From: Burkholderiales bacterium | Lineage (GTDB): Bacteria; Pseudomonadota; Gammaproteobacteria; Burkholderiales; Burkholderiaceae_C | Assembly (NCBI GenBank): GCA_016185015.1 | Contig: JACPOI010000031.1 | Span: 39,691 to 103,690 of the forward strand | Direction of reading: 5' to 3' | Length of the DNA: 64,000 nt | Part shown: positions 55,046-64,000 of the stretch, in pieces | Position numbering within the stretch: position 1 is the stretch's first letter | Layout of the letters: the number at the start of each line of letters is the position of its first letter | Made by a program: the position numbers and the translations under genes | The notes under the pieces: model-generated | The model's database searches: none | What the model saw: only the letters and a program-made list of their open reading frames with translations | Told to the model about the DNA's origin: nothing

Positions 55046-55208
55046 TATCCCTTGCCTTCAGAACCGGGCCGCGACATGCGCGATCACCCATGGCTAAGCT
55101 ACGCCGAACTCTCCAGAAGAGCGTGCGTAGGACTCAGTTGGCGATGAGACCTCGCCAAGGGCTCGCTCGCAGTTCGAGCCGCTGACATAGAGCGGGCGTC
55201 GTTTCGAT

Positions 55209-55526
55209 TCACCGCGTGCGCCCGAACCGGTACGCGCCACGCCCTGTATCGAACTCCAAGCTGAAGGTCATCGGCTCCTGCGCGTCATCGACCCCCTGCG
55301 AGCGCAGGAACTCCTGCGCTTCGATCACCCTGTCTCCGCGTGCGTTGCGTTGCTTCAGCTGCAACCCACCCGCTCCTGCCTTGAGCGGAATGAGCCACCA
55401 GCCGTCGTCGCGGGCGAGCAGCGCCACGGCGGGGAACCCGTCCAGCACGCGTTCGTAGGTCTGCGCCGGCACATGCAAGCGACCGGCGCGCACTTCCACC
55501 AGCGTCTCGAGGCTGTCCTCATCCAT
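55209..55526 (-). CDS. conserved-looking hydrogenase-island protein of unknown function
   Basis: About 105 aa ORF overlapping maturation protease 3' end on same strand. Confidence 0.6.
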   Translation of the reverse strand: MDEDSLETLVEVRAGRLHVPAQTYERVLDGFPAVALLARDDGWWLIPLKAGAGGLQLKQRNARGDRVIEAQEFLRSQGVDDAQEPMTFSLEFDTGRGAYRFGRTR

Positions 55527-55989
55527 CGCCACGTACCAAGGGTTCGAGCATGCACACCACGCGCGCGGCGGCAGCACGGACTGGGTCGGTCAGTTCGAGG
55601 CCGAAACCGATATCGCCCGCTTCGATCAGGATGACCTCCGCGTGATCGGCAAAGGACTCGCCGAACATCCTGCTGCCGGCATACAGCGCATGATCCCAAC
55701 GCAGACCATGCAGACTGAACCCGTGCTCTACGGGCGTCATTGCCTCCTTCGCGGGAAGGCGGAAGATCGCACCCGCCGAACTCCCGCTGCGGCACGCGTC
55801 GACGATGACCACGCGTTCGGCGCCGCGCACGCGAAACATCACATCCATGCCGCTGGTGCCGGCATCAATCAGATCGACGCCCTCTGCGGTGCATCGGCGC
55901 AGCTGACGCACGACTTCGATACCGACCCCATCGTCTCGACGCGCAGGGTTGCCGCATCCGATGACCGCCAAGCGAACGCGGCTGCCCAT
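55519..55989 (-). CDS. [NiFe]-hydrogenase maturation protease (HupD/HyaD family)
   Basis: LAVIGCGNPARRDDGVGIEVVRQL...VDLIDAGTSGMDVMF. Confidence 0.88.
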   Translation of the reverse strand: MGSRVRLAVIGCGNPARRDDGVGIEVVRQLRRCTAEGVDLIDAGTSGMDVMFRVRGAERVVIVDACRSGSSAGAIFRLPAKEAMTPVEHGFSLHGLRWDHALYAGSRMFGESFADHAEVILIEAGDIGFGLELTDPVRAAAARVVCMLEPLVRGDG

Positions 55990-55996
55990 AGCAGAA

Positions 55997-56326
55997 TCAG
56001 ACACGCCACAGCACGCAGGCCCACTCGGGTTCGACTCCAAGCTTCAACTCCGGGAGGTCGCAATACCGTCGATGCGACTCATAGTACATACACGTGCGAC
56101 AGGCTTGTTCGATCTCCGGCGCCTCATCGGCAACGTAGGGCTGCAGCGTGAAGCCCGCGACCCGGAGCTTGTCTTCCAGTCGATCCGGCGCAATCGCTTG
56201 CAGCGCGTCAACCGTCCTGCGCACGTCAGCGCTCTCATATGCCCGATCCTGCCACGCTGTGTGCAGGCCATCGGCCAGAGCGCTGCGGATCAGCTCGCGT
56301 TGCCGTGAGAGTTCTTCTTCCGACAT
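55997..56326 (-). CDS. small four-Cys protein, HiPIP-like motif, paralog 2
   Basis: CRTCMYYESHRRYCDLPELKLGVEPEWACVLWRV. Confidence 0.78.
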   Translation of the reverse strand: MSEEELSRQRELIRSALADGLHTAWQDRAYESADVRRTVDALQAIAPDRLEDKLRVAGFTLQPYVADEAPEIEQACRTCMYYESHRRYCDLPELKLGVEPEWACVLWRV

Positions 56327-56344
56327 GCTTACCTCCGCCCGAGC

Positions 56345-56659
56345 TCAGATACGCCACAGACGACACCACCAGTCGGGCTCGGCCGGCAGATCCAGCTCGG
56401 GCAGATCGCACCACTTGCGGTGCACAAGGTAGTACATGCATTCCTGGCAGCGCATGCGGTCTTCGCCGTAAGGCTTGTCGATCCAACCGGTGAGCACCAT
56501 CTTTCCCACCACGTCATCGGCATCCAAGTCACGGCACTGATCTAGCAGCGCCGCGAACTCCGTGCTCGTGTACGGAAACGGTTCCGTCTGGGTCCGCAGG
56601 CCGTCGGCCATCAGCTTGGCCATGCGGGCGCGGATGCTGCCGTCGGGGTCTATCGGCAT
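56345..56659 (-). CDS. small four-Cys protein, HiPIP-like motif, paralog 1
   Basis: CQECMYYLVHRKWCDLPELDLPAEPDWWCRLWRI; immediately downstream of large subunit gene. Confidence 0.8.
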   Translation of the reverse strand: MPIDPDGSIRARMAKLMADGLRTQTEPFPYTSTEFAALLDQCRDLDADDVVGKMVLTGWIDKPYGEDRMRCQECMYYLVHRKWCDLPELDLPAEPDWWCRLWRI

Positions 56660-56763
56660 GGTGCTGTCCTCGTGAGTTCGTCGTTCTTGATTCGCCCTCG
56701 CATTATGCAACAGCGCGGCGCGAAGGGTCACTCGCGCCGCACCGCGCCGCGCCCCCACCGCAC

Positions 56764-58362
56764 TCAGGCGGTTCGGAAGCGAGCCAGTTCCTTGCCTGTC
56801 TTGGCGTCGTGGGCATGCACTGTGCAGACGAGGCACGAGTCAAACGAGCGCGCGACATGCCCGACCTCGACCGGATCCGAAGGATCGGCAATCGGCGTGC
56901 CGATCAACGCCTGCTCGATCGGCCCGAGTTGGCTCTTGCCGTCGCGCGGGCCGACGTTCCAGGTCGTGGGGGCGATGATCTGGTAGTTCTTGATCTTGCC
57001 GTCCTTGACTTCGATCCAGTGGCACAGCGCACCACGGATCGCCTCGGTCGCACCCCAGCCGCGGCCGTCGCGCTCGCGCGGCTTGATGTACCAGGGGTCG
57101 TTGAGCTTGAACTCGCGCAGGCAGCGTTCGGCTTGCCGGTACAGCTTGATGGTCTCGTGCATGCGGCCGATCTGGCGCAGGTGCACGCTGGCGCCACCCA
57201 TCTTCTTGTACATGTCGAGGATGAGCGGATCGTAGTGCTGCCAGCTCTCGCCATGCTTGCCGCCGGCAATCAACTGGCGCGCGAGCGGGCCGGCTTCGAG
57301 GCGGCCATCGTCCGTGTGCGTGACGGCAGTGGACCACGAGTACTTGCCGTTGTGATCGATGGCATTCTTCTGCACCGGCTTGGTCGTGCGATCAAAAGGG
57401 TGCACGTCGGCGGAGCCTTCGTCATACCAAGCGTGAAGAGTGTTCTCACGCAGGAACTTCTGGTCCATCACCTTGTGCGTGTCGGTCTTCCCGTCGTACA
57501 CACCGCTTTTCATGATGACCGCAGCATTGCGTCCCTCGATCGTCGGCTTTTGGTACTTGTCCTCGTGCGGAAGATAACCCCAGCTGATGTACTTACCCAA
57601 GCCCGCGCCGTAGGTATCCAGACCGATGTCCTGTCCCATACGCCAATAGAAGCCGAGGTCCGAGTTCGCGTGCGCCGGTGACTCGTCCAGCCAGGCCATG
57701 AAGTCGTCGTAGCTCTTGATCTGTTCGTAGCGCTCGAGCGAGCATCCGAGCCAGAGGCTTTCGAGCCAGTTCTTCTTGAAGTACTCGAGCAGCGACCAGG
57801 CGCGCGTGATGTCGGTCAGTGTCGGCGCGCACATCACACCGCCCGGGACCATGTAGCTCGAATGCGGCCACTGGCCACCCAGGAGCGCGTAGATTTCGAC
57901 CGGCTTGCCCGAGATCGTCACGCCTTGCTCGTACGAGGTGCCAGTGAATGGCGAGAAACGCTTCACCGCTTCCTCGTAGTACTTGCTCTTGCGGTAGTTT
58001 TTGTTGGTGAGATCGATCGCGTACAGGCCATAGAAGTAGCGCGGCTGGCTCTGCAGGCTTTCGACGATCTGGCCCAGGTTGCGTGCCAGGATCGCGTTGC
58101 GCGGCACCTCGGTCTGCCAGGCCGTGTCGAGCGCCCACGCGGCGCAAGTCAGGTGCGAAGCGCCGCAGATGCCGCAGGCGCGCGGCGTCACGACAAGGCC
58201 GGCTTGCGGATCCTTGTCCTTGAGGATGATCTCGAAGCCGCGGAACAGCTCCGCTTGCGTCCAGGCGCTGGTGACGACGCCATCTTTGATGTCAACACGA
58301 ATGTCGAGATCGCCTTCCACTCGACCGACTGGCGAAATGTCTAGGGTTTGAACTTGAGACAT
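56764..58362 (-). CDS. [NiFe]-hydrogenase large subunit, actinobacterial type (group 1h/5-like)
   Basis: RACGICGASHLTCAAWALD ... DSCLVCTVH with short C-terminal extension AHDAKTGKELARFRTA. Confidence 0.92.
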   Translation of the reverse strand: MSQVQTLDISPVGRVEGDLDIRVDIKDGVVTSAWTQAELFRGFEIILKDKDPQAGLVVTPRACGICGASHLTCAAWALDTAWQTEVPRNAILARNLGQIVESLQSQPRYFYGLYAIDLTNKNYRKSKYYEEAVKRFSPFTGTSYEQGVTISGKPVEIYALLGGQWPHSSYMVPGGVMCAPTLTDITRAWSLLEYFKKNWLESLWLGCSLERYEQIKSYDDFMAWLDESPAHANSDLGFYWRMGQDIGLDTYGAGLGKYISWGYLPHEDKYQKPTIEGRNAAVIMKSGVYDGKTDTHKVMDQKFLRENTLHAWYDEGSADVHPFDRTTKPVQKNAIDHNGKYSWSTAVTHTDDGRLEAGPLARQLIAGGKHGESWQHYDPLILDMYKKMGGASVHLRQIGRMHETIKLYRQAERCLREFKLNDPWYIKPRERDGRGWGATEAIRGALCHWIEVKDGKIKNYQIIAPTTWNVGPRDGKSQLGPIEQALIGTPIADPSDPVEVGHVARSFDSCLVCTVHAHDAKTGKELARFRTA

Positions 58363-58386
58363 GGTTTTAGCTTTCTGTGTAGGGAT

Positions 58387-59349
58387 TCAAACCACGAAGA
58401 TGTCTTCTTCGGCCCACTTGGGCGCGGCGTTTTTGGCCGCGGCAGTGAGCGCGAGGTAGCCCTTCTTGTCGACGCCGGTCGGCATGTCCTTGGGCACGCC
58501 CATGACGGTTTGCGTCTTGAAGACCGTGCCGGGCGCGAGGTCGAAGAACGGGAACTCGGGCTCGGTGCAGCCCATGCACGGCATACCCGCGCGCGTCTTG
58601 CTCGACTGACGGTTCCACAGGATGCGGTTGCACGGAGAGTGCGTCATCGGCCCGCGGCAGCCCAGGTCGTAGAACAGGCAGCCCTTGCGCTGGCCAAACT
58701 CGGTGGCGCTGACCTTGTAGGCGAAGTGCATGTTGCGCGTGCAGCCGGTCTGCGTGAACGACTGGAAGAAGGTCTTCGGGCGCTGGAACTCGTCGAGCGT
58801 GATGTCGGCGGTGCGGCCCGTGGCGACTGCGACGACGATCTGCGTGATCCAGTCCGGGTGCGCCGGACAGCCGGGGATGTTGATGACAGGCAAGCCGGCC
58901 TTGGACTTGTAGGCTGCACCAAGGGCGCCGCCGTTGGCGCGCTTCAGGAACTGAAGTCCCACCGACTCGGACGGGTTCGGGGCCGTGGCCGGAATGCCGC
59001 CCCAGGTGGCACAGTCGCCGACCGCGACGGTGAAAGCAGCGACCGCCGAAAGCTCCTTGACCCAGTCTTTCATCGGCCGGCCGCAGAAACGGTTCCACTC
59101 GCCGGTGCCGTTGGGCGCGTTGACCACGCTGCCTTCGAACACGAAGATGTCCAGCGGCTTGCGGCCACTGGTCAGGTCCAGCAGCAAGGCCTTCAGGTTG
59201 TCGCCCAGTTCCACGCCCAAGGATGGATGCCAGAGAATATTGATGCCGAAATCGGTGACCAGATCACAAGCACTGGGTTCTTCGGCGTTGAGGAAGGACA
59301 TCGTGTTCCCGGAACACGCGCCTCCCTGAAGCCACAAAAGGTTTGCCAT
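58387..59349 (-). CDS. [NiFe]-hydrogenase small subunit, actinobacterial type
   Basis: MANLLWLQGGACSGNTMSFLNAEEPS...VAVGDCATWGG...NIPGCPAHPDW; Cys-rich C-terminal clusters. Confidence 0.92.
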   Translation of the reverse strand: MANLLWLQGGACSGNTMSFLNAEEPSACDLVTDFGINILWHPSLGVELGDNLKALLLDLTSGRKPLDIFVFEGSVVNAPNGTGEWNRFCGRPMKDWVKELSAVAAFTVAVGDCATWGGIPATAPNPSESVGLQFLKRANGGALGAAYKSKAGLPVINIPGCPAHPDWITQIVVAVATGRTADITLDEFQRPKTFFQSFTQTGCTRNMHFAYKVSATEFGQRKGCLFYDLGCRGPMTHSPCNRILWNRQSSKTRAGMPCMGCTEPEFPFFDLAPGTVFKTQTVMGVPKDMPTGVDKKGYLALTAAAKNAAPKWAEEDIFVV

Positions 59350-59405
59350 GGAGTCTCCTGGTTCGTAAATGACGTTGCCAAACGGTTGCATCGCGACCGT
59401 AAATA

Positions 59406-59421
59406 CGCATGAGGCGTGCCT
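59406..59421 (-). promoter_or_regulatory. candidate sigma54 (-24/-12) promoter for hydrogenase structural genes
   Basis: Minus strand AGGCACGCCTCATGCG: GG-N10-GC, near consensus TGGCACG-N4-TTGC; about 57 nt upstream of ATG. Confidence 0.6.
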
Positions 59422-59627
59422 GACTGGGCCTCTTTGCCCAGAACATAGGGAATACCACGAAGGAGAGGCCGCCAATGGCGGGGTTCTCAGTCTGGCTGTG
59501 GCTCATTTCGGTCTGGATTGCGCGCGCAGACGCCGCATCGCTCGCCACCGCCCCACACACAGTGCAAAGTTTGTTGGCTGGTCGGCCGAAAGTGCAAAGC
59601 TAGTTCGCGTCCTCGATCGCATCACAC

Positions 59628-59935
59628 CCGCTCGTCTGGTCCGTCGGCGTCCGAAGCCAGCAACACGAGTCCCAAGCATGTCGCCGCCAGCAGCATCCCT
59701 GGGAAGCAGGCGTGCCACCAGCCGCGCAGCCCATGTGCCTGACCCGACTGGATCAGAATGCCCCAACTCAGCCGATTGGGGTCGCCCGCGCCGAGGAAGC
59801 ACAGCCCGGGCTCGATCAGAAGCGCGCTGGCGAAGATCAAGGGCAGCTGAGGCCAGGCCAGCGGCAGCACGTTGGGCACCAGAGGCCTCGCGGCAATAGA
59901 AGCCGTCCCGCTTCCCTGCAGCCGTGCGGCATCGA
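59628..59935 (-). pseudogene. ABC transporter permease (oligopeptide/nickel type) C-terminal remnant
   Basis: LVPNVLPLAWPQLPLIFASALLIEPGLCFLGAGDPNRLSWGILIQSGQ. Confidence 0.75.
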
Positions 59936-60928
59936 CGAATAGGCACCGAGTGCCGAGGCCGAGAAAAGGCCACTTGCTTCCACCTCGGCGTTGGCAACAC
60001 GTCCGAACACAGCGCAAGCAAGATCGCCCAGCTCCTCGATCTTCTTGATCTCGATGTCCGCGGCTGCTTCCTTGAGTGTGGCGGCGATGACCGGAAGGTA
60101 CAGGTCGGCCTCCTGGGGCTGGTACTTCTGCAATGTGCGCAGCGCTCGAACCAATTCTTCCGGGCGACGGCCAAGCAGTCCGAATGCGTGGCTGGCCACC
60201 GGCTGGCTGGGAATGACTTTGACGCCCTCCTGGTGCAGTGTCTGGAGCACGTATTCCACGTAGTCCTCTCCCAGCGTCGGGTAGTCGACCGACGTGGCTC
60301 CTTCGAAGGCGTTTTTCCCCTGCACCGTCATCCCCACCACCTGGGCACGGTGTGAGCCGGTACCGATGAAGATGAAGTGGCCAGGAGTGTCCGGGGTCAA
60401 GTTGACCGCGTCGCGCGCGGCCTTGAAGGCTTGCATGAGGGCAATGCCGGCGTCTGAGGTGAGCATGTGCTGGACTTCGTCCACGATGAATACCAGATCC
60501 GTTTTTGCCTGGCCAATGACTTCCTGCGCGACCTGAGCGATGGTGACACTGTTGGCCGTACCGAGGTCCGCAATCTCAAAGCCGAAGGTGAAGCCCGCAC
60601 CGCCCACGTCCAGGCTCTTGATCCTCTTCAGACGAGACAACACGGTGCCGCTCGCGGATTGCAACTCTTTCAACGCCGAGCGCAGTGCGGCGTGGATCAG
60701 GGTGCTGGGGTCTGCGCTGACGTCAGACCACAGGTCGACATAGACCACCAGTGCGCCAGCGTTCTCCAGTGCGGGGATCAGGTCCTGGCGCAAGAAGGTG
60801 GATTTGCCGGTGCGGCGCAGGCCAGAGAGGAACAAGCCTGAGCGAAGGCCCTGGTCGAGCACGCCGGGGCTCAGCAGTTGCTTGGCCATGTCGTGCGCGA
60901 GGTCGGGGCGGTGGTAGATGGGACTCAT
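59936..60928 (-). CDS. AAA ATPase (ORC/Cdc6-like P-loop family), 3' end truncated/fused to permease remnant
   Basis: LFLSGLRRTGKSTFLRQDLIPAL; VFIVDEVQHML; out-of-frame permease sequence follows. Confidence 0.75.
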
Positions 60929-61236
60929 AGCCTAAGTTATTCAAACGGGATAACTAGCGATTCTGCCTAACTCGGCCCAACTTGCAAGGGCCGCACCGTG
61001 GAGAAGGCTCAAACCAGCTGGTGCCGTGGCCTGCGGTCACTGCCGCCGCGCGCGCTTCGGCCACCCCGGCGCGGGCTGAGCGTTTACAACTTTACTGGTC
61101 TTGAGGGTTACAAATTTAGTTGTCTGGGCGCGGGAATTTTCGGCATTTAAGAACCACGGGTGCCTAACCGTTATTAGATAAACGCAGCTGCTTAACTTGG
61201 AAAATGGTCGCGCTCAATCTTTTGCGGACACAACGC

Positions 61237-61689
61237 TCAGGATTGACGTGAAGTAATGGCATCCCCTGAGGCGTACCAATCGAGGAAGCGACGCTGAACA
61301 CGCTCATGGGTGTTCGCATCGCTCACACGAGGTTCGTAAGGTGCGTAGATATGCACATACAGTGTGTGCTGGCGGGCGTACGACTCACCCCCACGAAGAT
61401 GGTTGCGCCGGACATCGCGCCACTCCAGCGCCTGTGGACTTGCAATGAGAGTGCGCACCCACGCCGGATCGACAACCCGACCCACCCAAGAATAGAGGGT
61501 GGTCAGTTCGCCTGCGTCCATGCTGCGCAACTCGATGATGAGAAGCTCGGTGGCGAGCATGTGGACACCGACGTCGATACGGTGCACGAGACCGACCTCG
61601 GGCGTGCACTTGGCTATGCGTTTATGCGAGCATTCGGTGGTGAAATTTGGTTCATCGTAATGGAATGGTTTGGTCGCTACGGTTGTCAT
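61237..61689 (-). CDS. hypothetical protein
   Basis: ORF with ATG at 61689; no recognised family. Confidence 0.45.
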   Translation of the reverse strand: MTTVATKPFHYDEPNFTTECSHKRIAKCTPEVGLVHRIDVGVHMLATELLIIELRSMDAGELTTLYSWVGRVVDPAWVRTLIASPQALEWRDVRRNHLRGGESYARQHTLYVHIYAPYEPRVSDANTHERVQRRFLDWYASGDAITSRQS

Positions 61690-61846
61690 TTCGTGATCTC
61701 CTTTCATCCAAGCTCTCACGAAATCTTTCCCCGTCAAGTCCACAAAATCCTCTTTTTTCAGATCCTCTCGCTCAGATGTCGATGCCCAAAATCAGATGGG
61801 CATCGACACAAACTGCACTGCCTCAAGCCCCCTGCCGCCGAGGACC

Positions 61847-63118
61847 TCAGCCCAACGGAAGCAACAGGCTCACTGGCTGGTTCTCATCGCTCCAGCGCCG
61901 GTCGTAGGCGGTGGTTGTCGTGATGCAGGCGTGCCCCAGGAAATGCCGCACCTCGTTGAGGTCAGCACGCTCACGCAAAGCGAGCGTGGCGGCCGTGACC
62001 CGCAGCGCATGCGCAGAAAACCTCTCTCCCACCACTCCGATCTGCGCCAGGTAGGGCTGCACAATGCGCTGGGCCACAGCACCAGCAGTGAGTCCAGCAG
62101 ATTTGAGTGCTGTGTCGGACTGCCTTTGACGCCGCGACTGCTGAGAAGCGTTGGTCTGCAAATTGTGGGGAGCCTCCAAGCCGCGCTCCAACGCCGCGGT
62201 GTGCGGCTCGATATTTGGGGCCGTGCTGGCGCGTCGCCCGGTACCCCCTCTGTCATTCAAAAACCCACCCTCCTCCTCCTCAATATGACGAACTTGAGGA
62301 TTGACATCACACCCGGCAGCGGAGTGACGGCGGACTGCCTTCATACGAACGAACAGGCGCTCATCGCTTTGAAGCTGTGCGCCCCTCATCTCCAGGTAGT
62401 GCTGCACCCTCTCGCGCATGAGGGGTGCGGCGGCAATGAACCGCGTCTTGCCACCCTTGCCCATCACACGCAGGTGCGCCACACCCGCGCGCTGACAATC
62501 AAAATCCCGTACGCGAAGGGTGACTACCTCCGCGCGGCGTAGACCGCCCAAGAGCATGACGGCCAAGATCGCACGGTCTCGCACTCCCTTGAGCGTGTTC
62601 GCATCGGGCGCCTCCAGCAGGGCCTGGGCTTGCTCAAGCGACAGCGCCGGGGTCTTGCCCTCGTGGCTCTCCAGGCGCGGCCTGCGCGCACCGCGTGCCG
62701 GGTTCGTGGGGATGAGCTGCTCATCGAGCAGATGCTCCAGCAGCGAGGACAGGGCCGCGAGCTTGCGGCGTTGCGTGCTCGGGGACAGACTCTGGGCCTG
62801 CAGGTGGTGGCGCCAGGCCAGCACATGGGAGCGCGCGACCTGCAGCAACTCGGTCTGGGTTTGCAGCCCTGAGAACGCGGCGAAGTCCCGCACGTCGGCC
62901 GCGTAGGCGCGCCGGGTGCAGGCGCTGGCGAAGTTGGCGAGCCACTGGGTCTCGATGGGCATTAGACCCAGCTGTGCGAAGCGTCTTGCGCCGCTTTCTC
63001 GCTCAGGGTCTCGCTTGACGTTCAGCCCAGGGCCGCACTCGGGGTCGCAGTGGAGGCCGTGGATGTGAGGGGAAATGCGGTCGGGGGAGTGGTCGGAGAT
63101 GTGTTCGATTGAGTGCAT
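61847..63118 (-). CDS. tyrosine recombinase (XerC/D-like) with internal insertion
   Basis: GLRRAEVVTLRVRDFD ... HALRVTAATLALRERADLNEVRHFLGHACITTTTAYDRR. Confidence 0.85.
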   Translation of the reverse strand: MHSIEHISDHSPDRISPHIHGLHCDPECGPGLNVKRDPERESGARRFAQLGLMPIETQWLANFASACTRRAYAADVRDFAAFSGLQTQTELLQVARSHVLAWRHHLQAQSLSPSTQRRKLAALSSLLEHLLDEQLIPTNPARGARRPRLESHEGKTPALSLEQAQALLEAPDANTLKGVRDRAILAVMLLGGLRRAEVVTLRVRDFDCQRAGVAHLRVMGKGGKTRFIAAAPLMRERVQHYLEMRGAQLQSDERLFVRMKAVRRHSAAGCDVNPQVRHIEEEEGGFLNDRGGTGRRASTAPNIEPHTAALERGLEAPHNLQTNASQQSRRQRQSDTALKSAGLTAGAVAQRIVQPYLAQIGVVGERFSAHALRVTAATLALRERADLNEVRHFLGHACITTTTAYDRRWSDENQPVSLLLPLG

Positions 63119-63742
63119 CGATGGTGAGTGTCTCCCCTTCCCTGCACGCTGCAGAAAATTCCGGGGGTCCCTGTATCGATAACATGTGTTTTCGATACGT
63201 CAAGGGCGGGAGCCAAGGCGGCTGAAGTTTTCAGCGGCACATCGGAGGTCATGTGTGCAGCGTAAGCCGTCTTCCTTTCGTAAGGAAAAGAGCAACTGCA
63301 AACCGCCCTTCATCTGCCGGAGAAGCATCTTGCTCGGGCTGCAGTCACAGCGACGTCTGAAGGGAAATCAAATCAAGCGCTGGACTCGCAGGATCGAGAC
63401 ATGTTCTAGATCAGAAGATTGCGCTCCCTCTGACTGAGCACGTCCTGAGGGCCAATCTCCGAATCCACACGCCGCCGCCCTGCGCCTACCTGAATCGAGT
63501 GGAGGTAATGTGGTTCGACTTAAAAGTGTCCGGCTGCAGACGGAGTGTTGCGAACGCTGCGGACCACGAGCGCGCGGGCGCAGGCACGCGCCGAGTGGGT
63601 GCGGCGCTCGGATTGCTTGTGTCCTCCATCACGATCCGGCAGCAGTCCAGCGCCCCCCTTCTCCGCATCTGTATCTCGCGCTGCGATGCTGCACCGCACC
63701 ACGAATGTCCGGTCGAAGTGGTTCAAAGATCACAAATAACTA

Positions 63743-64000
63743 GGGAAGGTCTGAACAAGTCATAAAGCTGCCACGCGCAGCCCGATGCGCAAGGCAACCA
63801 CGACGCGCAGGACCAGATCGCACCTGCCCGAAGGCCGTTTGCGGTGCGATCTGCTCCCCGGCTGCGGCCTCACGCCGCCTGCACACGGCCCACTCCCATC
63901 ATCGCCATGAGCTTCTTGCGCGCCATCCACAGATTGGACAGCGCAAACAGCGTGATGACGTGTGCGGTGTTCTTGGCCAGGCCCTTGAACCTGACCTTCA
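63743..64000 (-). mobile_element. IS5-family insertion sequence, partial (runs off right edge)
   Basis: Terminal repeat GGGAAGGTCTGAACAAGTC at 63743-63761 and transposase C-terminus KGLAKNTAHVITLFALSNLWMARKKLMAMMGVGRVQAA* (63870-64000). Confidence 0.8.

Overview
This 64 kb high-GC window looks beta-proteobacterial (Burkholderiales-like, tentative) and holds a large autotrophy region. Module 1 (about 2.4-20 kb) is an alpha-carboxysome locus: cbbR, form IA RuBisCO cbbLS, csoS2, csoSCA, csoS4AB, three csoS1 copies (the middle one frameshifted), ferritin-like, acRAF-like, McdA/McdB-like, cbbQ, cbbO, csoS1D, a trypsin-like protease, a small conserved protein and a SulP transporter with an extra C-terminal domain. 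Module 2 (about 20-36.4 kb) is a second cbbR and a Calvin/glycolysis gene run (rpe, fbp, prk, tkt, gph, gap, pgk, cbbY-like, fba, pyk, tpiA, rpiA) with a cytochrome bd oxidase (cydAB) inside it. Module 3 (about 36.6-40.3 kb) is ordinary chromosomal-type genes ending in a truncated pgm. Module 4 (about 40.3-59.4 kb) is an actinobacterial-type (group 1h/5-like) [NiFe]-hydrogenase island: TPR protein, two small membrane proteins, NifU-Rieske fusion, NHL protein, hypF-C-(SIS)-D-E-A-B, nickel transporter, HoxA-like sigma54 activator, and on the minus strand the small and large subunits, maturation protease and accessory ORFs. The main candidate for something new is a family of three small paralogous four-Cys proteins (C-x2-C-x9-C-x14-C with CDLPEL...WWCxLW) at both edges of this island. 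They resemble a minimised HiPIP-type Fe-S domain and could be dedicated electron carriers for the hydrogenase. Module boundaries are littered with gene debris (IS30, integrase, nuclease, aldehyde dehydrogenase, ABC permease, truncated AAA ATPase), and an IS5-type element runs off the right edge. No tRNA, rRNA or CRISPR was recognised. All family calls are by reading the protein sequences; no searches were run.
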